Shown piece by piece: positions 8,628 through 18,545 of a stretch of DNA of 64,000 nucleotides. The stretch's first letter is position 1, and each line of letters begins with the position of its first letter. Both the position numbers and the translations under genes were made by a program. Source of the DNA: JACMLD01 sp044227095 (lineage in GTDB: Bacteria > Bacteroidota > Bacteroidia > Chitinophagales > Chitinophagaceae); assembly GCA_044227095.1 (NCBI GenBank), contig JBGAFV010000001.1, positions 62,001 through 126,000 on the forward strand. The letters run 5' to 3'. The notes below the pieces were generated by a model that was not told the DNA's origin, made no database searches, and worked only from the letters and a program-made list of their open reading frames with translations.

Positions 8628-11600
8628 ATGAAAACAACTAGACTAATTTTTACTGTAACAATATTACTAACATTCAATACTATTTTTGCGCAAAGCCCTG
8701 GCGGGGTGACAGGCGCACAATTATGGTTAAAGGCAGATGCGGGCACCGGCACTACTACCAACGGCGCAGCCATAAGCACCTGGACCGATCAATCGGGCAG
8801 CGGCAATCATGCAACAGGCCAGTTGGGCATTCCATATAATTTTACCCCGGGTGTACCCAATGCCAACTTTAACCCTTATATAAAATTCAACCAAAATGCA
8901 GTGGGGCAATCATTTACTCTGCCCACGGGCTTTTCAGACTATACCAACGGGCTTACTTTCTTTAGCGCAGCCACATTCCTGAACTCCGGTACGTATGCAT
9001 ACGGGAAGCTAATTGACCTGGGGGCACCGGGTGGCACAGATGATGTAGCAATCGGAAGATTTGGTACCGCTAATAAAATTGAACTGTTCAGTTCAATTGG
9101 TAGCAGCGCCTGGGCAGGCAATTCAGCGCCGGGTGGTGGTAGTGCGAATCAGATTGTAGCGGGCATCAACCAGGTATGGACATTAACATCTCCTGTCGGC
9201 ACAAGCGGCACTTTAGTAATTCCAACATCTGTCGTTAACGGTAATACCCCTATCGTTTTGCCTAACTCTGATCCTAATGGTGGTGGAGGCTTCTACCATG
9301 TACCTAATGTGGTAAGCCGTACCAGCAATATGCTCGGCAGCGGCACTATGAGCCTTACCGGCAGCGGCAACAACAATTTCGTTGGCAATATGAGCGAAGT
9401 ATTGCTTTATAATAAAATACTAACCGCTGGCGAAACTGTACGGATACAGAGTTATCTCGGCCTTAAATACGGCATTACTTTAAACAGCGGCGCTATTACT
9501 TACCTGGCCAGCGATGGCAGCACACCTATGTGGACCACTACCGCAGGCTATACCAACCGGGTGTTTGGCATAGGCACAGACAACGGCTCCGGGCTTGCGC
9601 AGCAGGCATCTACAGACATTAGCACATCAGCTTCCGGTACGGCCCAAGGCGTATTAACTATTTCCACAAGCAATGATTTTGCAACGCCCAACAATTTGCG
9701 CAGTGCCGGTACGGCATTGGCCAACCTGAAATTTATAACCATCAGCGATGATGGCGGCAGTGTTACCAGCACCACTACCACCAACGCACCGGCATCAAGC
9801 GCCGCTTTGGGCAGTGTTTCCGGTATTCTTGGCCGCAACTGGAAATTGCAAAGCACTAATGCACTTAGCTCAACAATATACCTTCAGTTCAACACAGCTA
9901 ATGCTGTTACAGGCAGTTTTCCTGCACTATCTGCCGGCCAGAGTTACAGGCTGGTTTATACCACCAACGCTACACCGGATTACAGCAGCAATGCCACTAT
10001 ATTACCACTGGTACAAAACGGCAGCTTGTTAACTACAGCAGGAATAACGCTTCCGCAGAACGCTTTTTTTACCCTTGTTGTTTTAACGCCAGTGGCTGCT
10101 CCGGGCACCATAGCGCCAAGCATCTGGTTAAAAGCAAATGCTGGTATTACAGGTAACCCGGTTACCAACTGGGTTGATCAATCTGCCAGCGCAAACTCCT
10201 TTACAGTTTATCCTGGTTTTACAGGGCCAACTACAAATACATCTATCAATTTTAATCCTGCGGTAACTTTCAACGGCAGCAATACCGTTCTTTATAACGG
10301 TGGCATAAATTTAAACAGGTTGGCAAATACGGCCAGCACATGGCAAACCACTCAATTTGTGGTCTATATTCCAAAATCACCGCTGCAGGGTTTTCTATTT
10401 GGAATGACGGGTGGCTTAGCAAGCGCATGGGATTATCGTTTCGGTACTGCATCTACCGGTGGTGATTGGTTAGTGGCAAACAGAGGCACAGCGAATAATT
10501 GTGTTGGCGCCAATAAACCGTTTATTGCCGACTTATATAGCGACTATAATACAATAAATGGTGTGGGCGTAAATGGTGTGGTACAAACAGGTGCTGTCTG
10601 GAATTCGTTTCCCACAGCCACCGGCACTTCATTACTTACCCTCGGCTCAATGGTAACAGGTGCCTACCCTACTGATGCCACTGCAGCTGAAATAATTCTT
10701 TATCCATCCATTTTATCTACTGCCAGCATACAGCAAATTGAAAGCTATCTTGCTGCCAAATATGGCATTTCTATAAACGCTCATGATTATATAAGCCCAA
10801 CTACCGGCATTTATTTTAGTCAAACGGCCAATAGCGGCTATACAAACGATATTACCGTAATAGGAAAAGAAACTTCACAGGCACTGGACCAGGAACAATC
10901 ATCTTCTGAAACGGCGGCTTTTCCTGTGTATGTGGGTGCCGGAAGTGCCATTGCAGCCAGCAACAGCGCACATGCCAGTTCGTTGCCCGACAATACTTAC
11001 CTCGCATTTGGTAATAATGGTTTAGCTACTACGCTTTCACTGGCTTTTGGCACCCAAAACATAATGCCAAGGGTATGGAAGGTGCAGCAGACGGGTACGG
11101 CTGGTACAGTAATGATAGCCATTCCGGTTTCTGCTTTTACAACTTTTGGTAATGGCGGGGCCTGTGTAAATTTATTAACTTCATCTACCAGCAATTTTGC
11201 CAGCGGAACTACTGCGCAAATAGCACCAAACAGCCTGATACAAACTATCAACGGTATCCCCTGCGTTACTTTTTTAAAGGATTTTTCCGACGGGCAAATC
11301 TATTTTACTTTTATGCAAAATGCTGCAAACTATATTGCTACTGTTGTTGCAAATGGCAGTTCAATAACAGGGTTGACTGGCGGACAAAGTTGTTTGTCGC
11401 CTGATGGCTATACAATTTTTGTAAATGGCACAGCGAAATACCTGGGCATCTATTTGAATGGTAATACATTTTCAGCAAACCCGGCTATAACCGTAAGCAA
11501 CAACAACTCAAATGCACCAACCATTGATGCCAATAATAATGTTACTGTGGTTAGCAGCAATATGTATACTATTGATAATTCAATAAACGGTTCGATTACT

Positions 11601-12428
11601 TACCCCAATGTTATGAAAGTAAGGGTATATTTTGATCCTGCGGATACACTGGCAGCCTGGAATAGTGTAAATACAGCAACAGCAAATCCCCCTTCCATTG
11701 TTAAATCTGTTTGGTTTAAATACGAAGGAACGGCTGCCGAAGCGCTGGCCGCAAAATACAGCCTGGGCATTACAGGCGCCAAATATTTTAAACCTACTTA
11801 TGGTAAAGAATCTAATGGGGTAGATTATGCAGAGTTTAGTAATATTAGCAATTTCAGCACCTTTGGATACATTTCATACAATTCATTATCTGTACTGGCA
11901 AAAGATCTGCAATATTTTAAAGGCGTAACACAGGGTAGCAATAATTTGCTGCAATGGACGGCAGGGGAAGCAGCACACTTAAGCAGTTTTAAACTACAAC
12001 GTTCAGTTTCTAACAATGGTAGTTTTGCCACAATAGCAACAATAGCTTATACAAGCACCCAAAGCAATTATAGTTATACAGATGCAAATGCACCTGTAAG
12101 CGGCTACTACCGTCTTTTATTGACAGGCGTTGATGGCACGATTAGCTATAGTAATATAATATACCTGGCAGTCACTGGTGCAACACAAAACATTAAAGTA
12201 AGCCCCAATCCTGTTCAGACCGGCGGTACACTAAACATAACTTTAGCTGGTTATACTGGTACTGCTTCAGGCATATTGTACGAAAGTTCGGGCAGGTTGG
12301 TAATTAAGAAGAGTTTTTACAATGGCAATAATACTTTAAGTACCGCAACACTTGCCAAAGGCATATACCATCTCATTGTAACAGACGCAAATGGCAACGC
12401 ACGTACAGAAAAGATTGTAGTGCAGTAA
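8628..12428 (+). CDS. Secreted two-module lectin-like T9SS cargo protein (paralogue C)
   Basis: I place the start at ATG 8628, because 'MKTTRLIFTVTILLTF..IFAQ' is then a standard signal peptide; the frame is open to ATG 8604. The 1266-residue product has module 1 ('SPGGVTGAQLWLKADAG...WTDQSGSGNHATG', ending 'IQSYLGLKYGITLNSG'). Module 2 starts near residue 492 ('APGTIAPSIWLKANAG', ending 'IESYLAAKYGISINAHDYISP'), followed by 'IGKETSQALDQEQS', 'WKVQQTGTAGTV' and 'YFDPADTLAAW' blocks. It ends in the T9SS tail 'VSPNPVQTGG...EKIVVQ'. It is the most diverged of the three paralogues. The large hairpin after the stop separates it from the convergent cytochrome gene. Confidence 0.85.
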   Translation: MKTTRLIFTVTILLTFNTIFAQSPGGVTGAQLWLKADAGTGTTTNGAAISTWTDQSGSGNHATGQLGIPYNFTPGVPNANFNPYIKFNQNAVGQSFTLPTGFSDYTNGLTFFSAATFLNSGTYAYGKLIDLGAPGGTDDVAIGRFGTANKIELFSSIGSSAWAGNSAPGGGSANQIVAGINQVWTLTSPVGTSGTLVIPTSVVNGNTPIVLPNSDPNGGGGFYHVPNVVSRTSNMLGSGTMSLTGSGNNNFVGNMSEVLLYNKILTAGETVRIQSYLGLKYGITLNSGAITYLASDGSTPMWTTTAGYTNRVFGIGTDNGSGLAQQASTDISTSASGTAQGVLTISTSNDFATPNNLRSAGTALANLKFITISDDGGSVTSTTTTNAPASSAALGSVSGILGRNWKLQSTNALSSTIYLQFNTANAVTGSFPALSAGQSYRLVYTTNATPDYSSNATILPLVQNGSLLTTAGITLPQNAFFTLVVLTPVAAPGTIAPSIWLKANAGITGNPVTNWVDQSASANSFTVYPGFTGPTTNTSINFNPAVTFNGSNTVLYNGGINLNRLANTASTWQTTQFVVYIPKSPLQGFLFGMTGGLASAWDYRFGTASTGGDWLVANRGTANNCVGANKPFIADLYSDYNTINGVGVNGVVQTGAVWNSFPTATGTSLLTLGSMVTGAYPTDATAAEIILYPSILSTASIQQIESYLAAKYGISINAHDYISPTTGIYFSQTANSGYTNDITVIGKETSQALDQEQSSSETAAFPVYVGAGSAIAASNSAHASSLPDNTYLAFGNNGLATTLSLAFGTQNIMPRVWKVQQTGTAGTVMIAIPVSAFTTFGNGGACVNLLTSSTSNFASGTTAQIAPNSLIQTINGIPCVTFLKDFSDGQIYFTFMQNAANYIATVVANGSSITGLTGGQSCLSPDGYTIFVNGTAKYLGIYLNGNTFSANPAITVSNNNSNAPTIDANNNVTVVSSNMYTIDNSINGSITYPNVMKVRVYFDPADTLAAWNSVNTATANPPSIVKSVWFKYEGTAAEALAAKYSLGITGAKYFKPTYGKESNGVDYAEFSNISNFSTFGYISYNSLSVLAKDLQYFKGVTQGSNNLLQWTAGEAAHLSSFKLQRSVSNNGSFATIATIAYTSTQSNYSYTDANAPVSGYYRLLLTGVDGTISYSNIIYLAVTGATQNIKVSPNPVQTGGTLNITLAGYTGTASGILYESSGRLVIKKSFYNGNNTLSTATLAKGIYHLIVTDANGNARTEKIVVQ

Positions 12429-12460
12429 ACCACTATGGCTGGCCCCGTGGCCAACATAAT

Positions 12461-12510
12461 AACAATTGCCGCAGCATTGCAGACTAATCTGCGAATCTGC
12501 GGCAATTGTT
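12461..12510. terminator. Large perfect hairpin between convergent genes
   Basis: AACAATTGCCGCAG (12461-12474) and CTGCGGCAATTGTT (12497-12510) are perfect 14-bp inverted arms. The 22-base loop holds a second hairpin, GCAGA-ctaa-TCTGC. It sits between the stop codons of a + gene and a - gene and could end transcription from either side, although no long T-run follows. Part of its sequence recurs about 90 bases downstream. Confidence 0.65.
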
Positions 12511-12593
12511 CAATAATAATCGTATTTTAAATTTAAGACGGCAAGTACAACGATCAACGATTAAAACTTTATCCCGCAAATCTGCGAATCTGC
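12486..12593. repeat. Direct repeat AATCTGCGAATCTGC, two copies
   Basis: The 15-mer occurs exactly at 12486-12500 (overlapping the right half of the hairpin) and at 12579-12593. It is itself built of two AATCTGC units. Such periodic short words suggest a dispersed intergenic repeat family; only two copies are visible here. Confidence 0.6.
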
Positions 12594-12611
12594 AGCTATA
12601 CTGAGGCAGCA

Positions 12612-13694
12612 TTATTTTTTTTGCGCAGGCATTTTACTAATCCATTCTTTTATCAACTGCACACCTTCTTTATGTATTACTGTGCGGGCAAGCTCTGGCA
12701 TTGCAGTGCCAGGTTCTGCACTGTTCATTCTGTACAACAATATAGAATGCGTAGTATCTCCCGGAATAATATCGTAATTAAGACCGCCAGCGCCGCCACC
12801 TGCAGATACAGGCTGTTTCATAATACCAATATGTGGCGGATCTGTTTGCTGGTATTCTAAAAATAAACCGGTATTGTATGCATCACCACCTTGTGTATGA
12901 CAATGCGCACAGTTTACATCGAGGTAAGCCCTGGCTCTTTGATCCAGCGTAAAATTCTTTGCGTCTTTCCAGTCTGGCAATACAGCAATTGTTTTAACAT
13001 CGGGCAAACCAGCAAACATACCAAGGTTGGTCATTTCGGTAAGTTGGTTTTCTGTATGGCCGTCCACAACAAAATTTAAATTGCGTGCCTTTGGTCCAAT
13101 AGGTGTAAAAACATCGTTATTGATATGACATCTTTTACAGTCATTGGTATTGGGCACCTGGTAATTGGTAAAAATTTTATTACCATCATCATCCAGTAAG
13201 GTAATGGGTACACGAGCACCGGTGATATGTTTTTTTGCATCGGTTTGTTCTGCGTTCCAGAGATAATCCATCACTTTCCATTTTTTATCAAACGGATCTT
13301 TTACCAGCAGCCTCGTTTCAATCATAATTTTTTTATGATCAGTATTGGTGTACGCAAAATTTTTAATGATGATGGATGAATCCGGAAATGCAGGTACACC
13401 TTCAACAGCAAATTGTATTGACTTGCCTTTTGGCAATACGATAAAGCGATCTTTTATTGCATAATCAGTAAACAACGGCGTATGCAATGAGTAATGAAAA
13501 ACTCCAGGCTGTGGATCAAGATCTTTTAAATTATTTTTAAAAAAACCATATTCAGAAAGCTTTTCTTTAAACTGAAACTCACCGGCACCAGTTTTTGTAT
13601 CGGTGTTTGTATTGTTGCCACAACTTTGAACAACCAGTATGCCGGTACTAACCAAAAGAAATATACCAACACAAAAAATAAACGAATGCTTCAT
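12612..13694 (-). CDS. Di-heme cytochrome c lipoprotein (SO2930/HNE_0200-like)
   Basis: The 360-residue product begins with a lipoprotein signal (hydrophobic stretch, then 'VVQSC'), so it is probably anchored in an envelope membrane. Two CxxCH heme-binding motifs are visible: 'CKRCH' at residues 186-190 and 'CAHCH' at 262-266. The opening 'LSEYGFF' and 'HTPLFTDYA' match my memory of the SO2930/HNE_0200 family (TIGR03806), which is usually encoded beside a beta-helix protein of the TIGR03805 type, as here. The likely role is electron transfer or an oxidation step in the envelope; the substrate is unknown. It is the last gene of a minus-strand set (receptor, beta-helix, cytochrome), 53 bases after the beta-helix gene. 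Confidence 0.8.
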   Translation of the reverse strand: MKHSFIFCVGIFLLVSTGILVVQSCGNNTNTDTKTGAGEFQFKEKLSEYGFFKNNLKDLDPQPGVFHYSLHTPLFTDYAIKDRFIVLPKGKSIQFAVEGVPAFPDSSIIIKNFAYTNTDHKKIMIETRLLVKDPFDKKWKVMDYLWNAEQTDAKKHITGARVPITLLDDDGNKIFTNYQVPNTNDCKRCHINNDVFTPIGPKARNLNFVVDGHTENQLTEMTNLGMFAGLPDVKTIAVLPDWKDAKNFTLDQRARAYLDVNCAHCHTQGGDAYNTGLFLEYQQTDPPHIGIMKQPVSAGGGAGGLNYDIIPGDTTHSILLYRMNSAEPGTAMPELARTVIHKEGVQLIKEWISKMPAQKK

Positions 13695-13747
13695 TACAGA
13701 GATTTTACAGCAAACAACGCTGTTTCATTTTTAATTTTCTTTCTCAT

Positions 13748-15043
13748 TTATTGTTTGCACGCAAATGCAGAAACATCGGTGCCTGGGTGCCACACTTTGG
13801 GGTTTGTAATATTCATGAAATCTGCATTTACAAAAATATTATTGCCTGCCTGCTGAATGCAAAGAGAATCAGGGTTGGGAGCCGTTCCTTTTGAGAGCAA
13901 ATTGGTGGAAACGCCATCATACATAATAAAAGGTATGCGTGCATTTTTTCTTGAAGGATCTTGTGCATTTAATTTTTGTTCAATACCCACCAGCAGTTTG
14001 CCAATATGATGTTGATACGCTGGCTCAGGAAAAGCATTGCCCATTTCCAATGTATTGTCATGTATTTTTATATTGGCTGAAACCGGCGAATAATTTTCGT
14101 TTATTTTTTCAGCGGCCTTATCGTCAACTGCAAAACCTGAGGCAAGAATGATGGCAGATGAGTTGTTATTGATGATTCGGTTATTGTACAACTCAATATT
14201 TGAAGCAGCAAGAATTACTACACCACTGCCGGGTGCTGCATTGCCTACCCCCCATGAAGTGCCGAAACTTCCTGCTTTGGCAAAATTTCTATTATTGTTA
14301 TCGTGAAAATAATTGTCGTGTGCTTTTACATAACCACCCCTTTGCGAAAGTCCAGGAAGATCGAAGATGAGAAAGCCTGCAGTATTGCCATAAAATTCAT
14401 TGCCATATACTTCTGCATGTTTTGTGTTTTCAATTTCGCAACCCGCTACATTTTTTGAACCCTTGCAATTTCTTACAATGGCTGTATCTGTTTGCCCCAC
14501 ATAAATTCCTGCATCAGAAGATCCTTCTGCATAGCAATTTTCAATCAACACATTTTTACACAATACAGGATAAATGGCATAACCCCCGCTGGTAGAATCT
14601 GCGGTTTTCCAAACTGCATGAAGGTTGGTTACCACCACATCGCGGCTCATATTTATTTTGATAAGATCGCCTTTAGAATCACGAATGGTCATTCCATCAA
14701 TTGTAAAACCAGTGACGTTGGTGATGCGTATGCCTTCGCCACCAGATGTTTGTTTAGAGAAATCAAGGATTGTTTTATCAAACCCTTCTCCTTTAATACG
14801 TATGTTTTTTACCTGCGCAATACTGAGGTTTTCAAAATTGTAAGTTCCTGCTTTCAATAAAATATCTGTACTGTCTTTTATTGATAAAAACGCTTCCACA
14901 ATTTTGCTTTCTTCTCCGGGGCCAAAACTAAGCGATGTTTTATAACCATCTTTAAGCTCAGGTGCAGACTGGTTATTGCATGAATAAAGCACAAATGCAA
15001 AGACAATGCTGAATACTATAGAGAAACATTTCGTGTATTTCAT
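13748..15043 (-). CDS. Parallel beta-helix repeat lipoprotein
   Basis: This 431-residue protein starts with a lipoprotein signal ('FAFVLYSCNN'). A right-handed beta-helix follows: repeated short strands such as 'IRIKGEGFDKTILDF', 'IRITNVTGFTIDGMTI' and 'VLIENCYAEGSSDAGIYVG', the carbohydrate-binding NosD-like pattern. It matches the family paired with SO2930-type cytochromes (TIGR03805, from memory). The fold is common to polysaccharide lyases and surface binding proteins, but I see no catalytic signature. It lies 24 bases after the TonB receptor gene, so the two are probably co-transcribed. A periplasmic or outer-membrane partner role in uptake is an inference. Confidence 0.8.
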   Translation of the reverse strand: MKYTKCFSIVFSIVFAFVLYSCNNQSAPELKDGYKTSLSFGPGEESKIVEAFLSIKDSTDILLKAGTYNFENLSIAQVKNIRIKGEGFDKTILDFSKQTSGGEGIRITNVTGFTIDGMTIRDSKGDLIKINMSRDVVVTNLHAVWKTADSTSGGYAIYPVLCKNVLIENCYAEGSSDAGIYVGQTDTAIVRNCKGSKNVAGCEIENTKHAEVYGNEFYGNTAGFLIFDLPGLSQRGGYVKAHDNYFHDNNNRNFAKAGSFGTSWGVGNAAPGSGVVILAASNIELYNNRIINNNSSAIILASGFAVDDKAAEKINENYSPVSANIKIHDNTLEMGNAFPEPAYQHHIGKLLVGIEQKLNAQDPSRKNARIPFIMYDGVSTNLLSKGTAPNPDSLCIQQAGNNIFVNADFMNITNPKVWHPGTDVSAFACKQ

Positions 15044-15067
15044 AATGTTGGTTTTGAAAAATAGCTT

Positions 15068-17818
15068 TTAAAAAATATTGTAAGCATAGGTAACATAATA
15101 AACTGCGCCAATGCTTGGGTTAGCAATACCAGTAGAATAATACTTGTTGGTAATGTTTGTACCGCCAATCCTGAAACTAGAATGGGCTTTAATAAGTTTA
15201 TAACTTATTTGTGCATCTATAACAGCAGATGAAGGCACATTACCCTGCGCAAGGCCTCCATTTACAGCATAAAAATAACCGGGTTTATAACGCAGCGTTG
15301 CGCCATAAGACCACTGTTGCATTTTACCAAAGCCGCTGTTGCCAAAATCCATATTGATATGAAAATGCGGTGTATTGAAATTATTTATCTGGCTGTTGTT
15401 CTTGTTCACCATGTAATCAGCATAATAATTTACTTTAAATAAATAATTATGGGTTAAATCTACACTCATGCTTGCAGCCCAGCCATAAGTGTTTACAGTT
15501 TGTCCGCCATTAAAGGCAATGTTATATGCAATATAGGTGCTGTGATCTTTAAACGCTGTTGGGTCGTTCGTTCCAGGGGTATTAGCTACATCAGCATAAC
15601 CAATGAAGTTTTTCCAGGTAGAGAAATAACCCAGCACATCTATTAAAACTCTTTTGCTAATCAGCGTGGCATAACCCAATTCAAAAGCATTTACTGATTG
15701 TGGTTTTATATCATTGTACAGAAATCTTTGCAAGTCGGCAGGATTGCTTGATTGCTGGTATGCAGATACACTTGCTGCTGTATACGGAGAATATTGGTTG
15801 AAATGATAAATATCATTCAGCAAATAATTAGATCCGCCGGATGAATAACTATTGTATCCGTTGAGTGTATTTTGCAATGCCTGTATATTGGATGGAAAGC
15901 TATACGCATTCTGGTAAGAGAAACGTATAAAATTATCTTTGGCTGCTTCATACACTGCAGAAAGCCTTGAAGTTATTCTTGGTGAAGTGAACAAAGTATT
16001 CTTATCATCCCTGAAAGAAGCACTAAGCCCTAATTTATTATCAAGCAATTTTTTTGACAATTGTATATAAGCACTATATTCATTTACATGAATAGGCGTT
16101 CCCATGTCGGGGAACAATGTATTCTTACTATTAAGACTGTAAAAGCGCCAGTTTACACCAGCAATTACATTTACAAACTTAATGAGGTTGGAAAAATTAT
16201 ATTGTGCTTCTGTATTGTACAATTTGCTCCTGTCTAAAAACAAAGTTCCTCCGGAAGTAATTGGGGTTGATGAAATGCTATCCTGCAAACGTGTGAAATA
16301 AGCAGTGCCCGGCATAGCCCTACCCTGGTCTGCATAACTTCTTGCTGCAAGATGTGCATCAGCAGAACCCATACCATTGGCCAATGCATTTAATAAAGCA
16401 CCTGTGTATTGCGGATACCAGCCATCGCCTGTATTGGCGTCGTAACTTGGTTTCCATGCTTCATTGATAAGTTGTGCAGTAGGGCCAGCAATCAAAGTCT
16501 TTCCTGAATTTTCCTGTGTAGTGTAAGTACGTACAAACCAGTTCGCACCTTTTACTTCAAGTCTATACTGACCAACTTTAAAATCTTTTATCTGGTACCT
16601 TGTATCGTTGGTATAAACAACACTACCTGTACCAAATGTTCCGGAAGCAATTGCTTCAACTTTATTGGAGATCTTATACCTTACTTCAGCATTTGCTTTA
16701 AACAGTTTTGCGTTATTGTCGAGATAACCATATTCCCTGTAACCAGTTCTGGCAACATAGTTTGGCTGCCCCAGCATTGGCGTTATAATTGGATCAAGAG
16801 AAGGATCCTGTGCCAATGCGCCTTCAAGAAAAGGATTGATATCTACAGATGTTGCGCTACCGTAATCATTTACACCATTGTAATTAGGATCAGTATATTT
16901 TGTACCAGGTCCGTTTTTATTGCTGGTATCCGATGCTACCCAGTCTTTCGCCCGTGTATATTGAGCGTTGAACTTGAAAGCAAATTTGTCGTTTATCCTT
17001 TTTGCGTAGCGTATTGTCCAGTCATAATAAGGTGAAGCACCAACAGGATCGTTGCTGCTTTTGCTGCTAACATGGTTTACACCCTGTGTAATAAGCATAC
17101 TTAAACCCTGGTATTTAAATGGATCTTTACCGGTCATAACCATTGTACCATTCAACCCTCTTGAACCATATAATGCCGAAGATGCACCAGACAGCAATTC
17201 TATATTGTCTACATCCAATTGTGTAAGGCTGATGGCAGCACCGAGGGGAAAGTTTAGACCCGGCGCCTGGTTGTCCATACCATCTACAATTTGTGTAAAA
17301 TTGGTATTGCCACTTGTATTAAAACCTCTTGTGGTAATGCTGGTAAAACCAAGGCTCGATACGGTTACGTCTACTCCCTTTAAGCCCTGTATCATATCCA
17401 TATAATTCAACTGTGGCGCATTGGCGATTTCTTTACTGCTCAGTTGTTCTATAGTTACAGGCGATGCCAGTTTGCGCTGTGTTGTGCGACTGGCAGATAC
17501 CACCACTTCCTGTCCAAGTGCAGATGTGCCTTCCAATTCTACTGAAATGGTTTGTGAAGCGTCTGAAACAACAAGTTCTTTTGCAGTATAGCCAATAGAA
17601 GAAATTAATAAAGTTGCAGGCAATTTTGCGTTTAACTGAAACCTTCCGCGGCTATCAGTATATGCGCCTTGTGACGATCCTTTTACTGAAACCGATACGG
17701 CAGATAGAGGTTCTTTTGTAATTGCATTCTTCACTTCACCTTTTATACTGGTTTGGGCATAGGATGTTGTGAAACAAAAAAGGGCAATGGGCAATAGCAA
17801 TCGTTTTAATTTTTTCAT
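15068..17818 (-). CDS. TonB-dependent outer-membrane receptor
   Basis: The start at 17818 ('MKKLKRLLLP') gives a clean signal peptide ending 'TTSYAQ'; an in-frame ATG lies two codons earlier. Residues about 22-105 are a carboxypeptidase-regulatory-like beta-sandwich ('IKGEVKNAITKEPLSAVSV', 'SIGYTAKELVV'). It is followed by the plug domain ('IANAPQLNYMDMIQGLKGVDV', 'VDNIELLSGASSALYGSRG') and a 22-strand-type barrel ending in phenylalanine ('YAYNIF'), as outer-membrane proteins do. No SusD partner is adjacent, so it is not a standard glycan locus. With the beta-helix lipoprotein and cytochrome it probably imports an unidentified ligand. The TetR gene lies 93 bases upstream in the same direction. 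Confidence 0.9.
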   Translation of the reverse strand: MKKLKRLLLPIALFCFTTSYAQTSIKGEVKNAITKEPLSAVSVSVKGSSQGAYTDSRGRFQLNAKLPATLLISSIGYTAKELVVSDASQTISVELEGTSALGQEVVVSASRTTQRKLASPVTIEQLSSKEIANAPQLNYMDMIQGLKGVDVTVSSLGFTSITTRGFNTSGNTNFTQIVDGMDNQAPGLNFPLGAAISLTQLDVDNIELLSGASSALYGSRGLNGTMVMTGKDPFKYQGLSMLITQGVNHVSSKSSNDPVGASPYYDWTIRYAKRINDKFAFKFNAQYTRAKDWVASDTSNKNGPGTKYTDPNYNGVNDYGSATSVDINPFLEGALAQDPSLDPIITPMLGQPNYVARTGYREYGYLDNNAKLFKANAEVRYKISNKVEAIASGTFGTGSVVYTNDTRYQIKDFKVGQYRLEVKGANWFVRTYTTQENSGKTLIAGPTAQLINEAWKPSYDANTGDGWYPQYTGALLNALANGMGSADAHLAARSYADQGRAMPGTAYFTRLQDSISSTPITSGGTLFLDRSKLYNTEAQYNFSNLIKFVNVIAGVNWRFYSLNSKNTLFPDMGTPIHVNEYSAYIQLSKKLLDNKLGLSASFRDDKNTLFTSPRITSRLSAVYEAAKDNFIRFSYQNAYSFPSNIQALQNTLNGYNSYSSGGSNYLLNDIYHFNQYSPYTAASVSAYQQSSNPADLQRFLYNDIKPQSVNAFELGYATLISKRVLIDVLGYFSTWKNFIGYADVANTPGTNDPTAFKDHSTYIAYNIAFNGGQTVNTYGWAASMSVDLTHNYLFKVNYYADYMVNKNNSQINNFNTPHFHINMDFGNSGFGKMQQWSYGATLRYKPGYFYAVNGGLAQGNVPSSAVIDAQISYKLIKAHSSFRIGGTNITNKYYSTGIANPSIGAVYYVTYAYNIF

Positions 17819-17911
17819 ACACATTAATTTGGTTGCGCTTGTGGTTTGGGTAAATAGAACTTTTAAAAATGGACAATCCTTATGTTGGTTTTTCTTAATT
17901 ATTTATGTTGA

Positions 17912-18517
17912 TTACTTTTTTTTAAGTCCGCTAAACACAAGTGTTACCAGGAACTTCATATCAATAATGCTTTGCGCATAATCTATTTTTTCATCCCCCC
18001 TCAAAATTGATTTCTGTTCTTCACTGTGTTTCAAAGCATCACTTAGGTTAATAAGCGTAGATGCAATCCTTGTTGAATTTGATTTCACCAATTCTCCATC
18101 TTTGGTTGCTTTTTCAATCAACTGCGCTAAAAATTTCTTTTCCTGTTTCATCATTGCATCATACAGCTCAAAAAACTTTGGCAGTATTTTATTAAGTGTA
18201 TCAACAGATACCCGGTTCATGTTCAGCACATTCTTATAATAATTAAACCGGCTGAGCATATAATACCAAATCTGGTTTTCAATTCCTTTTTTCCTGCTGG
18301 TCTCCTGCTGCAGTTTTGCCAGGTACTCTTCCCCTTCACTCACCGCTATTTCCAGGAAGATGTCTTCCTTGTCTTTATAGTAGTAATACAGCGTGGCTTT
18401 ATTAAGGCCTACCACTTTGGCAATATCACCAAGGGTTGTTTTATCAAGCCCGAATTTCGCGAAGCATTGCATGGCAGCTTTGCCAATTTTTTTCTTTACT
18501 TCTTGCTTTTTACTCAT
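17912..18517 (-). CDS. TetR/AcrR-family transcriptional regulator
   Basis: I choose the ATG at 18517 ('MSKKQEVKKKIGKAAMQC') over the in-frame ATG at 18538, because it places the helix-turn-helix at the usual distance from the N-terminus. The motif 'TTLGDIAKVVGLNKATLYYYYKDKEDIF' pattern (about residues 30-57) is a textbook TetR DNA-binding domain. The C-terminal half is an all-helical ligand pocket of unknown specificity. It is encoded just before the receptor/beta-helix/cytochrome set and divergent from a flavin monooxygenase. Control of one or both, in response to a hydrophobic substrate, is the natural inference. An inverted repeat in the shared intergenic region is a candidate operator. 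Confidence 0.9.
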   Translation of the reverse strand: MSKKQEVKKKIGKAAMQCFAKFGLDKTTLGDIAKVVGLNKATLYYYYKDKEDIFLEIAVSEGEEYLAKLQQETSRKKGIENQIWYYMLSRFNYYKNVLNMNRVSVDTLNKILPKFFELYDAMMKQEKKFLAQLIEKATKDGELVKSNSTRIASTLINLSDALKHSEEQKSILRGDEKIDYAQSIIDMKFLVTLVFSGLKKK

Positions 18518-18545
18518 CGGGGTCTTTATTGGTAGCAATGAAAAT

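Noticed and set aside
1106..12428. Polysaccharide utilisation locus
   Set aside because: No SusC/SusD pair, glycoside hydrolase or sulfatase is encoded near these secreted proteins.
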